DNA from: Streptomyces tropicalis
GTDB lineage: Bacteria; Actinomycetota; Actinomycetes; Streptomycetales; Streptomycetaceae
Reading direction: 5' to 3'
DNA: 64,000 nt
NCBI RefSeq assembly: GCF_029269835.1
Contig: NZ_JARJBB010000007.1
Location: 186,001 to 250,000, forward strand
Of this stretch, positions 25,276 through 34,081 are shown piece by piece. Position numbers and translations under genes: made by a program. Within the stretch, counting starts at the first letter, position 1. The number at the start of each line of letters is the position of its first letter. The notes beneath the pieces are model-generated. The model saw only the letters and a program-made list of their open reading frames with translations. It searched no databases and was not told where the DNA came from.

Positions 25276-25452
25276 CGCGACCGCCCTCGCGACGATCGCG
25301 ACACGTACGGGTTCGTCGCCGGCGGCCGCTGCCTCGCGCACCTGCGGCTCAACCAGCACCTGCTGACCTACGGAGTCGGGAACGTCCTGTGCCGCAAGTC
25401 GGCCGACCGGCGGATCGCGAGGAGGGCCTTCCGGCCGGTGGAGATGTGGTGA
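25276..25452 (+). other. Open frame continuing from the rodA-like stop (unassigned remnant)
   Basis: The same frame as the RodA-like gene stays open for 58 codons past its TGA and includes YGFVAGGRCLAHLRLNQHLL and TYGVGNVLCRKSADRRIARR, ending at TGA 25450. It looks protein-like and lacks its own start. I could not assign it. It may be the relic of a neighbouring gene fused by deletion. Confidence 0.3.
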
Positions 25453-25477
25453 TCCACACCGAACCGAAAGGCCCTCC
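25421..25477 (+). terminator. Composite stem-loop between the SEDS genes
   Basis: GGAGGGCCTT (25421-25430) pairs with AAGGCCCTCC (25468-25477), and an inner GGTG/CACC-type helix partly closes the intervening loop. It is about 145 bp after the RodA-like stop and could act as a terminator. Confidence 0.55.
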
Positions 25478-25844
25478 GCCACTCGGGATCCCTCAGCCGA
25501 GATCCGGCTCGCCCGTCCACGACCTCGCCGGACAGAACACCTAGCTCACCCTCACGGCCACCGTCGAAGACTCCGCCGACGCGGGCGGGATGCGCGTCCA
25601 AAGGTCAGCGACACCGCCCGCCGTCCGCCGCCGATGCCGGCCGCGGACGTCAGCGCTGCCGAGACCCAGTTCGTACGGCCGTGAGACCCCTCGTTCACGG
25701 GCGTGGCCGGCAGGCATGCACAGCGGGCGGAGGCCTCGTGGGTGAGGCCCTTGAAGATGGCGGCGCCGAAGGTGGAGCCGGACCGGCTGACGACGGGCGG
25801 CCGGGCGGGGATCCGGGCCGCCTCCCTGGCGGCAGCCGGACGCC
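25478..25844. other. Intergenic stretch between the convergent SEDS genes
   Basis: About 370 bp. No gene was recognised on either strand. Confidence 0.4.
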
Positions 25845-27260
25845 TCAGTGTCGTCGGGTGCGCAGGGACCCGGCGGCTGTCGCACCTGGGCGATGACGTC
25901 GCCCCGCCGGGTGCCCGGTCCCCCACGGGCGGCGCGCCACGCCGGCCAGGACTCCGGGACCTCGGCGAGCGGCCAGCGCGGTGCGGACAGAGGGCTCGTT
26001 CCGAGCCAGGGAGAGCAGAAGGCCCACGGCGTACAGGGCCGAGATGAGCGCGCTGCCGCCGAAGGAGAACAAGGGCAGGGGCACACCCGCGATCGGCACC
26101 AGTCCCAGGACACCGCCGATGTTGATGGACGCCTGCACGGCGATCCAGGTGACAACCCCTCCGGAGGCGAACCGGACGAAGGGATCGGCGGTGCGGGCGG
26201 CGATCTGCAGCCCGCCCGCGCACAGCGCGGCGAGCAGACCCAGCACGGACAGCGTGCCCAACAGACCGAGTTCCTCTCCGGTGACAGCGAAGATGAAGTC
26301 GGTGTGGGGCTCCGGCAGTTGCCCCCACTTCTCCACACTCGCTCCGATGCCGTCGCCGAACAGCCCGCCGGTGGACAGCGCGTACAGGCCGTGCACCACC
26401 TGCCAGCACTGGTCACCGGGGCCTGGGTCGCTCGCCCCGAGGCAGGCGAAGCGGGACACCCGGTGCCCGCTGGTGGTGATGAGCACGCCGGCGAGCACTC
26501 CTGCCCCCGCCAGCACGGTGACGAACAGCCGCAGTGGCGCTCCGCCGATCCACAACAGGCCCAACAGCACCGCGCACAGGATGACCGCGGTACCCATGTC
26601 CCCGCCCAGCAGCACCAGGCCGACCAGCAACAGCCCCCCGGGTACCAGCGGCACCAGCAGGTGTTTCCACTCGCCCAACAGGTGATGGCGTTGCTTGCGG
26701 GCCAACAGGTCCGCGCCCCACAGAACGAAGGCGAGCTTGCCGAACTCGCTGGGCTGGAGCACGAACGGCCCGCCGAGAGCGAGCCAGTTGGTACTTCCGT
26801 TGACCGTCCGCCCCAGCCCCGGCACCTGCACCAGCCCCAGCAGCAGCATGACTGCGGCCGAAAGCGGATAGGTCAGCAAGCGATGCCATCGCACCGGCAT
26901 CCGCCCCACCGACAGGAGGAGCACCAGGCCAATCGCCGCCGCCAGAACCTGCCGACGCAGGTAGAACGTCGACGGCAGCCCGTAGCGCAGGGCCTGGATC
27001 TGGGATGCCGAGTACACCATCACCAGCCCCAGCCCCGCGATCAGAGCCGCGCTGCCGGCCACCAGGTAATACGCCGTCATGGGGCGGTCCCAGACCCGCC
27101 CCGCCTGCAGCGCCCCGCGATGCAGCACGCCTCGCCACGGGCCGGGCATTCCTCGCGCGCGCCCACGGTGCGGCCACTCCCCTGCGTTCCCTGCCCGTTC
27201 AGCCCCTCGGGCTTCGGGTGTCACCGTGTCGCCCCGGGAACGAGGTGTTCGCCTCTCCAC
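25845..27260 (-). CDS. SEDS-family peptidoglycan glycosyltransferase, FtsW-like
   Basis: A 471-residue FtsW-like polytopic protein. A basic N-terminal extension of about 60 residues precedes the first helix (AYYLVAGSAALIAGLGLVMV, then YSAS). SEDS motifs are NWLALGGPFVLQPSEFGKLA, HTDFIFAVTGEELGLLGTL and PLPLFSFGGSALISALYA. The extension and the YSASxIxAL sequence are FtsW features. GTG 27260 has no good ribosome binding site; other GTG starts within the extension are possible. FtsW makes septal peptidoglycan with a partner PBP; as no PBP or division genes are nearby, this is likely an additional paralogue such as one used in sporulation. Confidence 0.85.
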   Translation of the reverse strand: MERRTPRSRGDTVTPEARGAERAGNAGEWPHRGRARGMPGPWRGVLHRGALQAGRVWDRPMTAYYLVAGSAALIAGLGLVMVYSASQIQALRYGLPSTFYLRRQVLAAAIGLVLLLSVGRMPVRWHRLLTYPLSAAVMLLLGLVQVPGLGRTVNGSTNWLALGGPFVLQPSEFGKLAFVLWGADLLARKQRHHLLGEWKHLLVPLVPGGLLLVGLVLLGGDMGTAVILCAVLLGLLWIGGAPLRLFVTVLAGAGVLAGVLITTSGHRVSRFACLGASDPGPGDQCWQVVHGLYALSTGGLFGDGIGASVEKWGQLPEPHTDFIFAVTGEELGLLGTLSVLGLLAALCAGGLQIAARTADPFVRFASGGVVTWIAVQASINIGGVLGLVPIAGVPLPLFSFGGSALISALYAVGLLLSLARNEPSVRTALAARRGPGVLAGVARRPWGTGHPAGRRHRPGATAAGSLRTRRH

Positions 27261-27269
27261 GCGGACACT

Positions 27270-27660
27270 TTAAGAGTTGCGCATCTGTTTAACCTTCGCG
27301 GCGCGCGAGCGGATCGCGATCGCCGTGACGCCGGCGACCGCGAGCACGCTGACCGCCGACCACAGCGGCGACCCGGCGTGCCCGCCCGTTGCCTCCTGCG
27401 CCGCCGAGACGGTCGAGCCCGCCTTCTTCGGCGGTCCGACCGTGGAGCGAGGCGGGCAGCGCGGCAGCGCCTGCAGCAGGATCGAGACCGCGTGGACAAG
27501 CCCCGCTCGTGTCCGGCGGCAGGGGGGTGCAGCTGGGCGGTGAGCGCCGGGACCACCGGGCGGCCAGGAATGCCGCCGCGCGCCCTTTCAGCGTGGAAAG
27601 CAGGGGCATCCAGTCCATGCGCCGCAGCTTGTCCGAGACGACACGACCGCGCCAGAGCTT
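27270..27660 (-). pseudogene. Frameshifted remnant of a surface protein with C-terminal membrane anchor
   Basis: Three minus-strand frames each contain a plausible stretch in turn: MDWMPLLSTLKGRAAAFLAA, then PALTAQLHPPAAGHERGL, then SILLQALPRCPPRSTVGPPK. The last continues into a hydrophobic segment (WSAVSVLAVAGVTAIAI) and a basic tail ending at a TAA at 27270. This suggests one gene broken by two frameshifts, encoding a protein with a C-terminal membrane anchor. No family was identified. Confidence 0.35.
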
Positions 27661-27931
27661 CTCGGCAGGCTGTGTGAACTGCACGGAATGCGACAGCGGA
27701 AGAGCGGGTGTCGGCGCTGCCACTCGTGTCACCACGGACGGTGGTACGGCCGCGACGGACGGGCCACGGTGAGCAAAGCCCGGGTGCGGAGGGAGTGAGA
27801 GGCCAGTAAGACCTCCATCGGGTTCAGTTCCGGTTCAAACTGCGTACATGTCGGGCGGCGGATACTCCGCAAGATCCGGTATGCGCGCTGCGCCCGGATC
27901 ACTCCGTTTCCCGGAGCCCGAGAGGCCGTTC

Positions 27932-29857
27932 ATGCTGAGCACCCCCACGAAATCAGCGGTCAGGGACGGCGGCCCGCCGTCCGTCGCCCCGCCCCGCCCG
28001 CGCACCGACCGGTACGAGCGTCCGGTGCTGTCGGGCATAGCCGTCCTCGCGGCCTTCCTGACCCTGTGGGGACTCGACCACAGCTCGTACCACGGGTTCT
28101 ACGCCGCCGCGGTCCGCAGCATGACGGACAATCCGGTCGCGTTCTTCTACGGCTCCTTCGACCCCGGCAACTCCCTCACGATCGACAAGCTGCCCGGCTT
28201 CCTGTGGCCTCAGGCCCTGTCGGCGCTGGTGTTCGGCTTCCACCCGTGGGCCCTGGTGGTTCCGCAGGCCCTGGAGACCGTGGCCTCGGTGATCCTGCTC
28301 CATGTGCTGGTGCGCCGCTGGGCAGGAGTGCCGGCCGGACTGCTGGCGGCGGCCTTCCTGGCCCTCACCCCGGTGATGGTCGGCCTCGGCCGGTCCGTCA
28401 CCGAGGACGCGCCGTTCGTCCTGCTGCTGCTCCTGGCCGCCGAGGCCGTGCAGCGGGCGGCCGAGCGGGGCAGGACGGGCCCGCTGCTGCTCGCCGGCTT
28501 CTGGGTGGGCGTGGCCTTCCAGTGCAAGATGCTGGAGGCCTGGGCGGTGCTGCCCGCCCTCGCCGGCACGTATCTCGTCGCCGCTCCCCGGAGCCTGCGC
28601 CGCCGGCTCCGCGATCTCGCGTGGGCCGCCGTGGTGACGTTCGCGGTGTCGGTCTCGTGGATGCTGGTGGCCACCCTCACCCCGGGCTCCGCGCGTCCCT
28701 ATCTCGACGGCACCACCGACGACTCGGCCTTCGGCCTGGTCGTCGGCTACAACTTCCTCACCCGCTTCCACGCGGTGGGCATCGACGCGGCCGGCACCGG
28801 AAGCGTGGTGCCGAACGAGATCCTGCGGGTGGCCGGGACCAGCCCCGGCATGGGCAACAGCACGTGGAAGATGTTCAGCCCCGGGCTCGCCACGCAGACG
28901 GGGTGGCTGTACCCGCTGGCCGCGTTCGGGCTGGCCGGGGGCGCGGCGGCCCTGTGGCGGCGGCGCGCGGCCCGTACGGACCGCGCGCTCGCGGGCCAGG
29001 TGCTGTGGGGCGTCTGGCTGGCCACGTTCTTCCTGGTCTTCAGCTTCGGCAGCGTGACGGGGCACACCTACTACATGGGCGTGGTCGCGGTGCCGCTCGC
29101 CGCGTTCGCCGCGGTCGGCGTCGTGCGGGCCCGGCGGGCGGGCCTGCGGGGCGGCCGGCGGATCTGGGTGCTGCCGGGGGCGCTCGCCGTGAACACGGCC
29201 TGGTGCGTGGCGCTGACCCTGTGGTACCCGCGGTTCTTCCCCTGGTCGGCACCGATCGCCGCCGCCCTCGCAGTGGCCGCCCTGGCGCTGACCGCGATCC
29301 GCCGCCGGCCTCGTCTCGTCACCGCGGGCCTGGCCGTGGGACTGACCGCGGTCCTGTGCGTGCCCGCCGTGTGGTCGGCGTCGGCGCTGTCACAGCGCTA
29401 CAACCAGCCCGGCTCCCTGGCCCGCGTCGGCCCCAGCAGCCACCGTCCGGGCAACCCGCTCGCACGGCTCGACCCCGACCGGCGGCGGCTGCTGGCCTAC
29501 CTCACCGCACACCGCCACGGCGCCGAGTACCTGGCCGCGATCCCCGGATGGTGGTCCGCCGCGCCCTTCATCATCAGCGCCGACGCGCACGTCCTGCCCA
29601 TGGGCGGCTTCACCGGGCAGGTCCCGTACCCCTCGTCCGCCCGCTTCCACCGGCTGCTCGACACCGGCCGGCTGCGGTACGTCGTCCTGAGTGCCACCGA
29701 CATCCACCGCGGCCGCCGGCACCGGGACACCACCCTCGTCGGCGGCCTGGAGCGCTGGACGGCCGGACACTGCGCGCTCGTGCCCGCGGCCGCCTACGGG
29801 TCCCGCGGCCGGTCGCGGGTGGTGCTGTACGACTGCGGCGGGCACCTGCGGAGGTGA
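27932..29857 (+). CDS. Glycosyltransferase family 39 membrane protein
   Basis: A 641-residue polytopic protein of the ArnT/PMT (GT39, PMT_2) class. An early loop has FYGSFDPGNSLTIDKLPGFL, where the acidic residues are typical of this class. More than ten hydrophobic helices follow. The C-terminal extracellular domain contains LAAIPGWWSAAPFIISADAH and MGGFTGQVPYPS, seen in actinobacterial homologues. These enzymes transfer sugars from polyprenyl-phosphate donors to proteins or envelope lipids outside the membrane. The ATG at 27932 has AGAGG six bases upstream; an earlier ATG at 27848 has weaker context. Monocistronic. Confidence 0.85.
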   Translation: MLSTPTKSAVRDGGPPSVAPPRPRTDRYERPVLSGIAVLAAFLTLWGLDHSSYHGFYAAAVRSMTDNPVAFFYGSFDPGNSLTIDKLPGFLWPQALSALVFGFHPWALVVPQALETVASVILLHVLVRRWAGVPAGLLAAAFLALTPVMVGLGRSVTEDAPFVLLLLLAAEAVQRAAERGRTGPLLLAGFWVGVAFQCKMLEAWAVLPALAGTYLVAAPRSLRRRLRDLAWAAVVTFAVSVSWMLVATLTPGSARPYLDGTTDDSAFGLVVGYNFLTRFHAVGIDAAGTGSVVPNEILRVAGTSPGMGNSTWKMFSPGLATQTGWLYPLAAFGLAGGAAALWRRRAARTDRALAGQVLWGVWLATFFLVFSFGSVTGHTYYMGVVAVPLAAFAAVGVVRARRAGLRGGRRIWVLPGALAVNTAWCVALTLWYPRFFPWSAPIAAALAVAALALTAIRRRPRLVTAGLAVGLTAVLCVPAVWSASALSQRYNQPGSLARVGPSSHRPGNPLARLDPDRRRLLAYLTAHRHGAEYLAAIPGWWSAAPFIISADAHVLPMGGFTGQVPYPSSARFHRLLDTGRLRYVVLSATDIHRGRRHRDTTLVGGLERWTAGHCALVPAAAYGSRGRSRVVLYDCGGHLRR

Positions 29858-29954
29858 ACCGGGCCCCGGCGGCCGCCGGGGCCGGGCTGGACCCGGTGGA
29901 CGGCCGAGGACCGTGGTGCTGCGGGAGGGTGGCCTCCTGCAGGGAGGCGTACCG

Positions 29955-30214
29955 GGCGAACGGGGGAGGCCGCGATCGCCCGGGAGGCCGAGCTCGGTCA
30001 CATGTTCCTGCCGGAAGGGTGGGGACGGGGGTGCGCCACCGAGGCGTGCGCAGCGGCACTCGACCGGTTCACCGGCGTGCTGTCCGGCGAACCGAAGGTG
30101 CTCTGCACCCAGATCGCCAACGACCGCTCGATGCGCCTCGCGGCGAAACCGGGATTCACCGAGGTCGAGCGACTCGCGGAGAACAGCTCCGGGCAGCGGC
30201 TCGGCGTGTGGTCC
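29955..30214 (+). pseudogene. GNAT acetyltransferase remnant
   Basis: The frame reads AREAELGHMFLPEGWGRGCA, then TEACAAALDRFTG and VLCTQIANDRSMRLAAKPGF. This is the C-terminal half of the GNAT_3 (RimJ/RimL-like) fold, which normally reads 'ELGYMFLPEFWGRGYATEA...NDRSMRVAAKLGF'. Upstream sequence breaks into another frame and no start is visible. Several substitutions at conserved sites (GRGYA to GRGCA, KLGF to KPGF) support decay. Confidence 0.65.
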
Positions 30215-30320
30215 TCGGGTCGCGCCGTCCGGCCGAGTCCCGGCCCGCCCCGGGGCCGTCGGAGGGCACTCACCGACGGCCGGCACCGGCAGCCGCCGGC
30301 AGCTCAGCCGCCGGTCGCCG

Positions 30321-30360
30321 CGTTGATCAATTGCACGGGCGCAGGTCGAAGACTGGCGTG
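30321..30360. repeat. Diverged repeat shared with 33020-33060
   Basis: CGTTGATCAATTGCACGGGC here corresponds to CGTTGATCGACTGCACGGCC at 33020. Similarity continues through GCAGGTC/GCAGATC and on to CTTCAC, about 70% overall. In one frame both read VD(Q/R)LHGRRS(K/E)T. It is probably the relic of a mobile element that was present twice. Confidence 0.5.
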
Positions 30361-30516
30361 CCGCTTCACCCCGATACGGATCGCACGTGGCGGGTTCGAC
30401 CTCGCCCATAAAGGCTCCGCCGACCGTGCGACCATCGCCGCCTCACTGCTTGATGAACTCCTTGACACATGGGCGCCGGGCCAGTCCACTGACACTGGCG
30501 ATCGGCGGGGGGCCTG

Positions 30517-31269
30517 ATGGACTCGGATGCGGACGTGACGCAGCAGAACTCGGTCCCGCCCCCGGAGGGACCACCCGGCGCATCCCGCAGTCCCGACGGG
30601 TCGGGCCTGCGAACTCTCCGCCACGGTGCATGGGCAGGAGTCACGGGCCCCATCCTGTTGATCACCTATTTCACCGTCCCGGCACTGACCGGCTGGCCCT
30701 ACGCCGGCGCTTCCCCGCAGCGGCTGATCATCTACGCGAACAGCCACGGTCTGCTGTTCTACGCAGGCGGATGGCTTCAGGCCACCGGCGCGACGCTGTG
30801 CATCCTGTTCTTCCTGACTCTGCTGAACCGCAGCGGCACCGCCCTGCACATGGCCGGGCTCGTCACCCTCGTCGGCTGTGCCCTGCTGCTCGCGGTGGTA
30901 CTCGTCGAGGCCGTGCTCCTGGAAGCGATCCCCGCAGCCGCTCACGCGAAGGACACCGCCACGGTCGCGACCGCCTTCGCCCTGAGCAACGGCGTTTTCG
31001 CGCGCATCTTCCCGCTGGCACCCGCCCCGCTGCTCTTCATCGGCATCGGGTACGCACTACGGCCCGTTGTGCTGCACAGGAGGTATGCCGACTCCGCCAA
31101 GGTCATCGCGGCCCTGTTCGTCGTCGCGGGTGTCGCAGCCGTCTTCGGCACCCCCGGGCTTGTCTTCGCCATCATCATGTCGGTCGTACAGGCCATCTGG
31201 ATCCTGACCGCCGCTGCCGCCCTCGGCCTCTCCTCACGCAGAACTGTGCAGGCTGACCTCCACGAGTGA
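30517..31269 (+). CDS. Hypothetical six-helix membrane protein
   Basis: A 250-residue integral membrane protein. Residues 1-35 are polar and proline-rich. Six hydrophobic segments follow, among them GVTGPILLITYFTVPALTGW, LVTLVGCALLLAVVLVEAVL, FARIFPLAPAPLLFIGIGYA and IMSVVQAIWILTAAAALGL. The overall pattern resembles DUF4386-type membrane proteins, but this is a loose impression. ATG 30517 is preceded by GGGGGG. It lies directly upstream of the tRNA-derived repeat at 31370. Function is unknown. Confidence 0.65.
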   Translation: MDSDADVTQQNSVPPPEGPPGASRSPDGSGLRTLRHGAWAGVTGPILLITYFTVPALTGWPYAGASPQRLIIYANSHGLLFYAGGWLQATGATLCILFFLTLLNRSGTALHMAGLVTLVGCALLLAVVLVEAVLLEAIPAAAHAKDTATVATAFALSNGVFARIFPLAPAPLLFIGIGYALRPVVLHRRYADSAKVIAALFVVAGVAAVFGTPGLVFAIIMSVVQAIWILTAAAALGLSSRRTVQADLHE

Positions 31270-31369
31270 CGTCGACGACGCCGCGCACCCGCGCCCCCAG
31301 GCGGTCCAGCACGGCCGATGCGACCGTGTCGGTCCACGGCGGTAACGGGCAACCACCGAAACCCTGAAA

Positions 31370-31482
31370 CGGGTGTCGCAGGTGCGAATCCTGCCGGGGG
31401 CACAGCAAGAAGGGCCGGCTCAGGAGGGTTTCCCTCCCAAGCCGGCCATGCGTCGTTCCGGGCGCCGTGCCGCACGCGTGCC
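31370..31482 (+). repeat. tRNA-Arg 3' end plus terminator, direct repeat copy 1
   Basis: The first 35 bp are the T-arm and 3' acceptor of a tRNA-Arg (GTCGCAGGTGCGAATCCTGC, then CGGGGGCA), with T to G in the T-loop. A GGCCGGCT...AGCCGGCC hairpin follows, as after a genuine tRNA. No D-arm or anticodon arm precedes it. Positions align without gaps to 35230-35342 with about 14 mismatches in 113. It resembles a duplicated attachment site. Confidence 0.8.
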
Positions 31483-31769
31483 ACCACGTCCGCTCGACGC
31501 CCTCTCGGACGGGGCAGCGGTGGGTACGGGCAGCCGGCTCGGCGGCGGCGCATCCGTCGTGGTCGCCGGAGAAGCCGCAGCGCGGGGGCGTGCAGGCGGC
31601 GGTGTGCTTCTCCCGGCCGCGTCCGTCGTAGGGGTGCCGAGCTGGACGGAGCCGATACGGGTGGCGCATCGGAAGCGGCGGATTGACGGCAGGAGCGGTG
31701 TCGTTCCATCGGTTCGCCGTCATTCGATCGAGGCGTTTGACGGCGAATCCAGTCGTTCAGGCTTCCTTG

Positions 31770-32327
31770 TCAGCGAACCTGGTCGCTCTTCGGCCCGATT
31801 CCTTTGATCCTGGTCGGAGTTCCGTCCGGGGCGAACGAATCGTGGAAGGTGAAGGCGTGCGGCGCGGGGCCGTGCTCGTGGAGGTGCTCAAGCCTGGAAA
31901 CCCCGTCCTGCCAGGTGGGTGTCACGCCGTCGGAGACCCACCAGAACACGTAATTCGGGTGTCCTGTCCTCTCGAACCAGTCGTAACGCCTGTTCAGCGC
32001 CTCACGGTGCAGACCGCCGTAGACGGCGTCGAAGGCGGGGCGGAGGTCGGTCCAGAGTGAGAGGGTCGCGGCCAGGGCGGTGGTTTCCCGCGCACGGCCC
32101 TTGGCGTACCAGGTCGGTACGGCGAACTCTCCCCATGTACCCCAGTCCGCCTCGAAGAGCACGCCCCGGTCACCGTCTGCCGCTTCAGCATGAGCAAGAT
32201 ATCCGGGGTGCTGACTGATCTTCCGGTAGACGGCCTCACCAATGTCGTAGAACTCGCGCGTGAGAGGTGCCGGATCGGCGAGAGGTGTCTTCAGGACGCC
32301 GAATGTGTACAGAGCAAGATGGGGCAT
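31770..32327 (-). CDS. DUF3291-domain protein
   Basis: A 185-residue cytoplasmic protein beginning MPHLALYTFGVLKTPLADPA. It has the antibiotic-monooxygenase-like ferredoxin fold of DUF3291, visible in LWTDLRPAFDAVYGGLHREA, the tyrosine/phenylalanine segment YDWFERTGHPNYVFWWVSDG, and the late HDSFAPDG strand. The length matches the family. No catalytic role is established for DUF3291. It lies within the island bounded by the tRNA-Arg-derived repeats, separated from neighbours. Confidence 0.75.
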   Translation of the reverse strand: MPHLALYTFGVLKTPLADPAPLTREFYDIGEAVYRKISQHPGYLAHAEAADGDRGVLFEADWGTWGEFAVPTWYAKGRARETTALAATLSLWTDLRPAFDAVYGGLHREALNRRYDWFERTGHPNYVFWWVSDGVTPTWQDGVSRLEHLHEHGPAPHAFTFHDSFAPDGTPTRIKGIGPKSDQVR

Positions 32328-32683
32328 GCGTCTCTCCCTGGTCGGGGGTGCCTGGCGTGGACCCGGTTCGGTGGCCTACGCAGGGGGCGAGGGTTCGTGG
32401 GCCGTGACCGACTCGTCCCGTCGCGGCCGGCCCAGCCTGAAGGAACCCCTGTGCGACCGTGGGCGACCACCGAGGACCGGATGAAGGTAGCTGCCTCTGC
32501 GAGCCCTGTCGAAGTTGCGTTTCCCTTGTCCAAGTGGCCTCTTGCACCGGCCATTGCGGGGGCTGGGGCGCTGACGGGCGGGGCAGGGAGCGGGGTGCCA
32601 GTGATCCACTCCGGCCGATCGGTCCGCCCACCATGCCCGTCCGCGCCCCCTGTCCGACAACGCCGGGTGCCGCCGGACACGTG
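32328..32683. other. Intergenic stretch between DUF3291 gene and IS630 remnant
   Basis: About 355 bp. No gene was recognised. The upstream region of the DUF3291 gene must contain its promoter. Confidence 0.35.
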
Positions 32684-32885
32684 CGGTTGAAGAGGACGGC
32701 TCACGACCAGAAGACCGAACACCGGCTGCGGGTGCGTGCACAGACGGCGCTGCACGCCGCGCATGGACACTCCAGCGCATGCATCGCCCGGAAGACGGGG
32801 CTGCATGTGGACACCGTGCGCCGCCGGCGTGGCCGGTTCGACCAGGCGGGCCTGCCCGGGCTCAAAGACCGTCAACGCTGCGGCT
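32684..32885 (+). pseudogene. IS630-family transposase N-terminal remnant
   Basis: The frame reads RLKRTAHDQKTEHRLRVRAQ, then TALHAAHGHSSACIARKTGL and HVDTVRRRRGRFDQAGLPGL followed by KDRQR. This is the helix-turn-helix portion of IS630-family transposases, the part just before 'L.DR.RSGRP'. Downstream sequence loses the frame and no DDE domain is present. Confidence 0.65.
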
Positions 32886-33019
32886 CGAGGGGGCCGAGCA
32901 GCAGGAAGCGGCAGCGGCCCCGGGGAGATCCCCGGGGCCGCCTCGGGGTCGTCGAACGGTGTTCGACGACCAATGCTGACAACCGCCGACAGTTGGGTCG
33001 CGGTTCGCAGCGTTGATCG

Positions 33020-33060
33020 ACTGCACGGCCGCAGATCAGAGACCCGGCTCTTCACTTCTT
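33020..33060. repeat. Diverged repeat shared with 30321-30360
   Basis: Second occurrence of the CGTTGATCxAxTGCACGGxC element described at 30321. It lies about 135 bp after the IS630 transposase remnant, which hints that the element was linked to that insertion. Confidence 0.5.
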
Positions 33061-33085
33061 CGGCTGCCGAGCGCCCTTCGGAGGT

Positions 33086-33844
33086 TCAGGAGCAGCAGCC
33101 TGAGCGGTCCGTGCCGGGCTGTCCGCTGTGGAGGTCGTCGTCGTGGCCTGCGGCGATCCGTGCCCATTGCGCGGTCGGTCGTCCGTCCTTGCGGAACTGC
33201 TGACCGCGGGTCTCGTACGGTTGCGGCCAGCCCGGTGGAGAGTCCTCCCAGGTCTCCTGCCGCCCGTGGACGGTCATGTCGAGGATGCCGTAGGACGACG
33301 CCAGCGGTTCGACGCCCCGGCCGGTGGTCCAGTAGGTCTCGTAGACCCGCTCGCCGTCGCGGAGGTAGCTCGCCTTCATCCCGAAACAACGGCCTGCGAG
33401 GAGCCGTTCGTAGGACTCGGCGGGCACCGAGTACCAGGGCACGTCCCAGCCCATGAAGCGTCGGTAGCGATCGGACTCCTCGAAGGGGCCCTGGCAGAAG
33501 GCCGCGAAGGTGACGTCACGCTGATGCAGATAGGACAGCTCGCGGACCTGGCCGGTGAAGAAGGTGCAGCCCTCACACTGGTCGGCGGCGGGACGGCCGT
33601 CGTGCCACATGTGATACGAGACGAACAGCTGAGCGCGGCCCTCGAAAGCGGCGATCAGGGGGACGGCCCCGTCGCCCGTGACGAGCGGGGCAGACGGGTC
33701 CACCTCCGTCATGGGCAGGCGTCGTCGTGCGGCGGCAATCGCGTCGCCTTCCCTGGTGTGTGCCTTCTCCCGGGCACGCAGGGTGTCGATGGCGGCCAGC
33801 CACTCCCGGCGGGAGACGACCGGCGGCGTATTCACAGCAGTCAT
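33086..33844 (-). CDS. DUF899 thioredoxin-like protein
   Basis: A 252-residue protein of the DUF899 family. The N-terminus is VSRREWLAAIDTLRAREKAH, a helix with the family's typical 'REKAxTREGDAIAAARRRLP' layout. The thioredoxin-like core follows: LFVSYHMWHDGRPAADQCEG, then CTFF, with a CEGC dithiol at about residue 90. After it come VTFAAFCQGPFEESDRYRRF and WYSVPAESYERL. The family has a peroxiredoxin/thioredoxin fold but an unproven reaction. A paralogue with CPGC begins at 63477. It lies in the island between the tRNA-Arg-derived repeats. Confidence 0.8.
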   Translation of the reverse strand: MTAVNTPPVVSRREWLAAIDTLRAREKAHTREGDAIAAARRRLPMTEVDPSAPLVTGDGAVPLIAAFEGRAQLFVSYHMWHDGRPAADQCEGCTFFTGQVRELSYLHQRDVTFAAFCQGPFEESDRYRRFMGWDVPWYSVPAESYERLLAGRCFGMKASYLRDGERVYETYWTTGRGVEPLASSYGILDMTVHGRQETWEDSPPGWPQPYETRGQQFRKDGRPTAQWARIAAGHDDDLHSGQPGTDRSGCCS

Positions 33845-33945
33845 GCCCGTACTGACCCGGCAGCCCGCGAGAACTCATCGGTCGAGCCCGAGGCGGGCGA
33901 GGAGACGTCGCGGTACAGCAGCGAAGTGCAGCAACCCCAGCAGCC

Positions 33946-33983
33946 GGCAGCCGCAGCCGCAGCCGCAGCCGCAGCCGCAGCCA
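33946..33983. repeat. Hexanucleotide CAGCCG tandem repeat
   Basis: About six copies of the unit CAGCCG lie between the DUF899 and META-domain genes. On the minus strand they translate to poly-alanine, but no gene is supported there. Confidence 0.85.
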
Positions 33984-34081
33984 GCAGCATCGTCCAGCAT
34001 GGCCGTCGCGGCGGCCTGCATGACCTCCGACGACCGATCTCCACTGAGCCGACCGGGTTCCGATCGTCCGGGCTGTCGCCG

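Noticed and set aside
25848..27677. Long plus-strand frame opposite the FtsW-like gene
   Set aside because: Shadow of the minus-strand SEDS gene, whose motifs are unambiguous.
31175..31723. Minus-strand frame containing LCPRQDSHLRHPFQGF
   Set aside because: This is the well-known false protein made by translating a tRNA T-arm and acceptor; the DNA is the tRNA-Arg-derived repeat.
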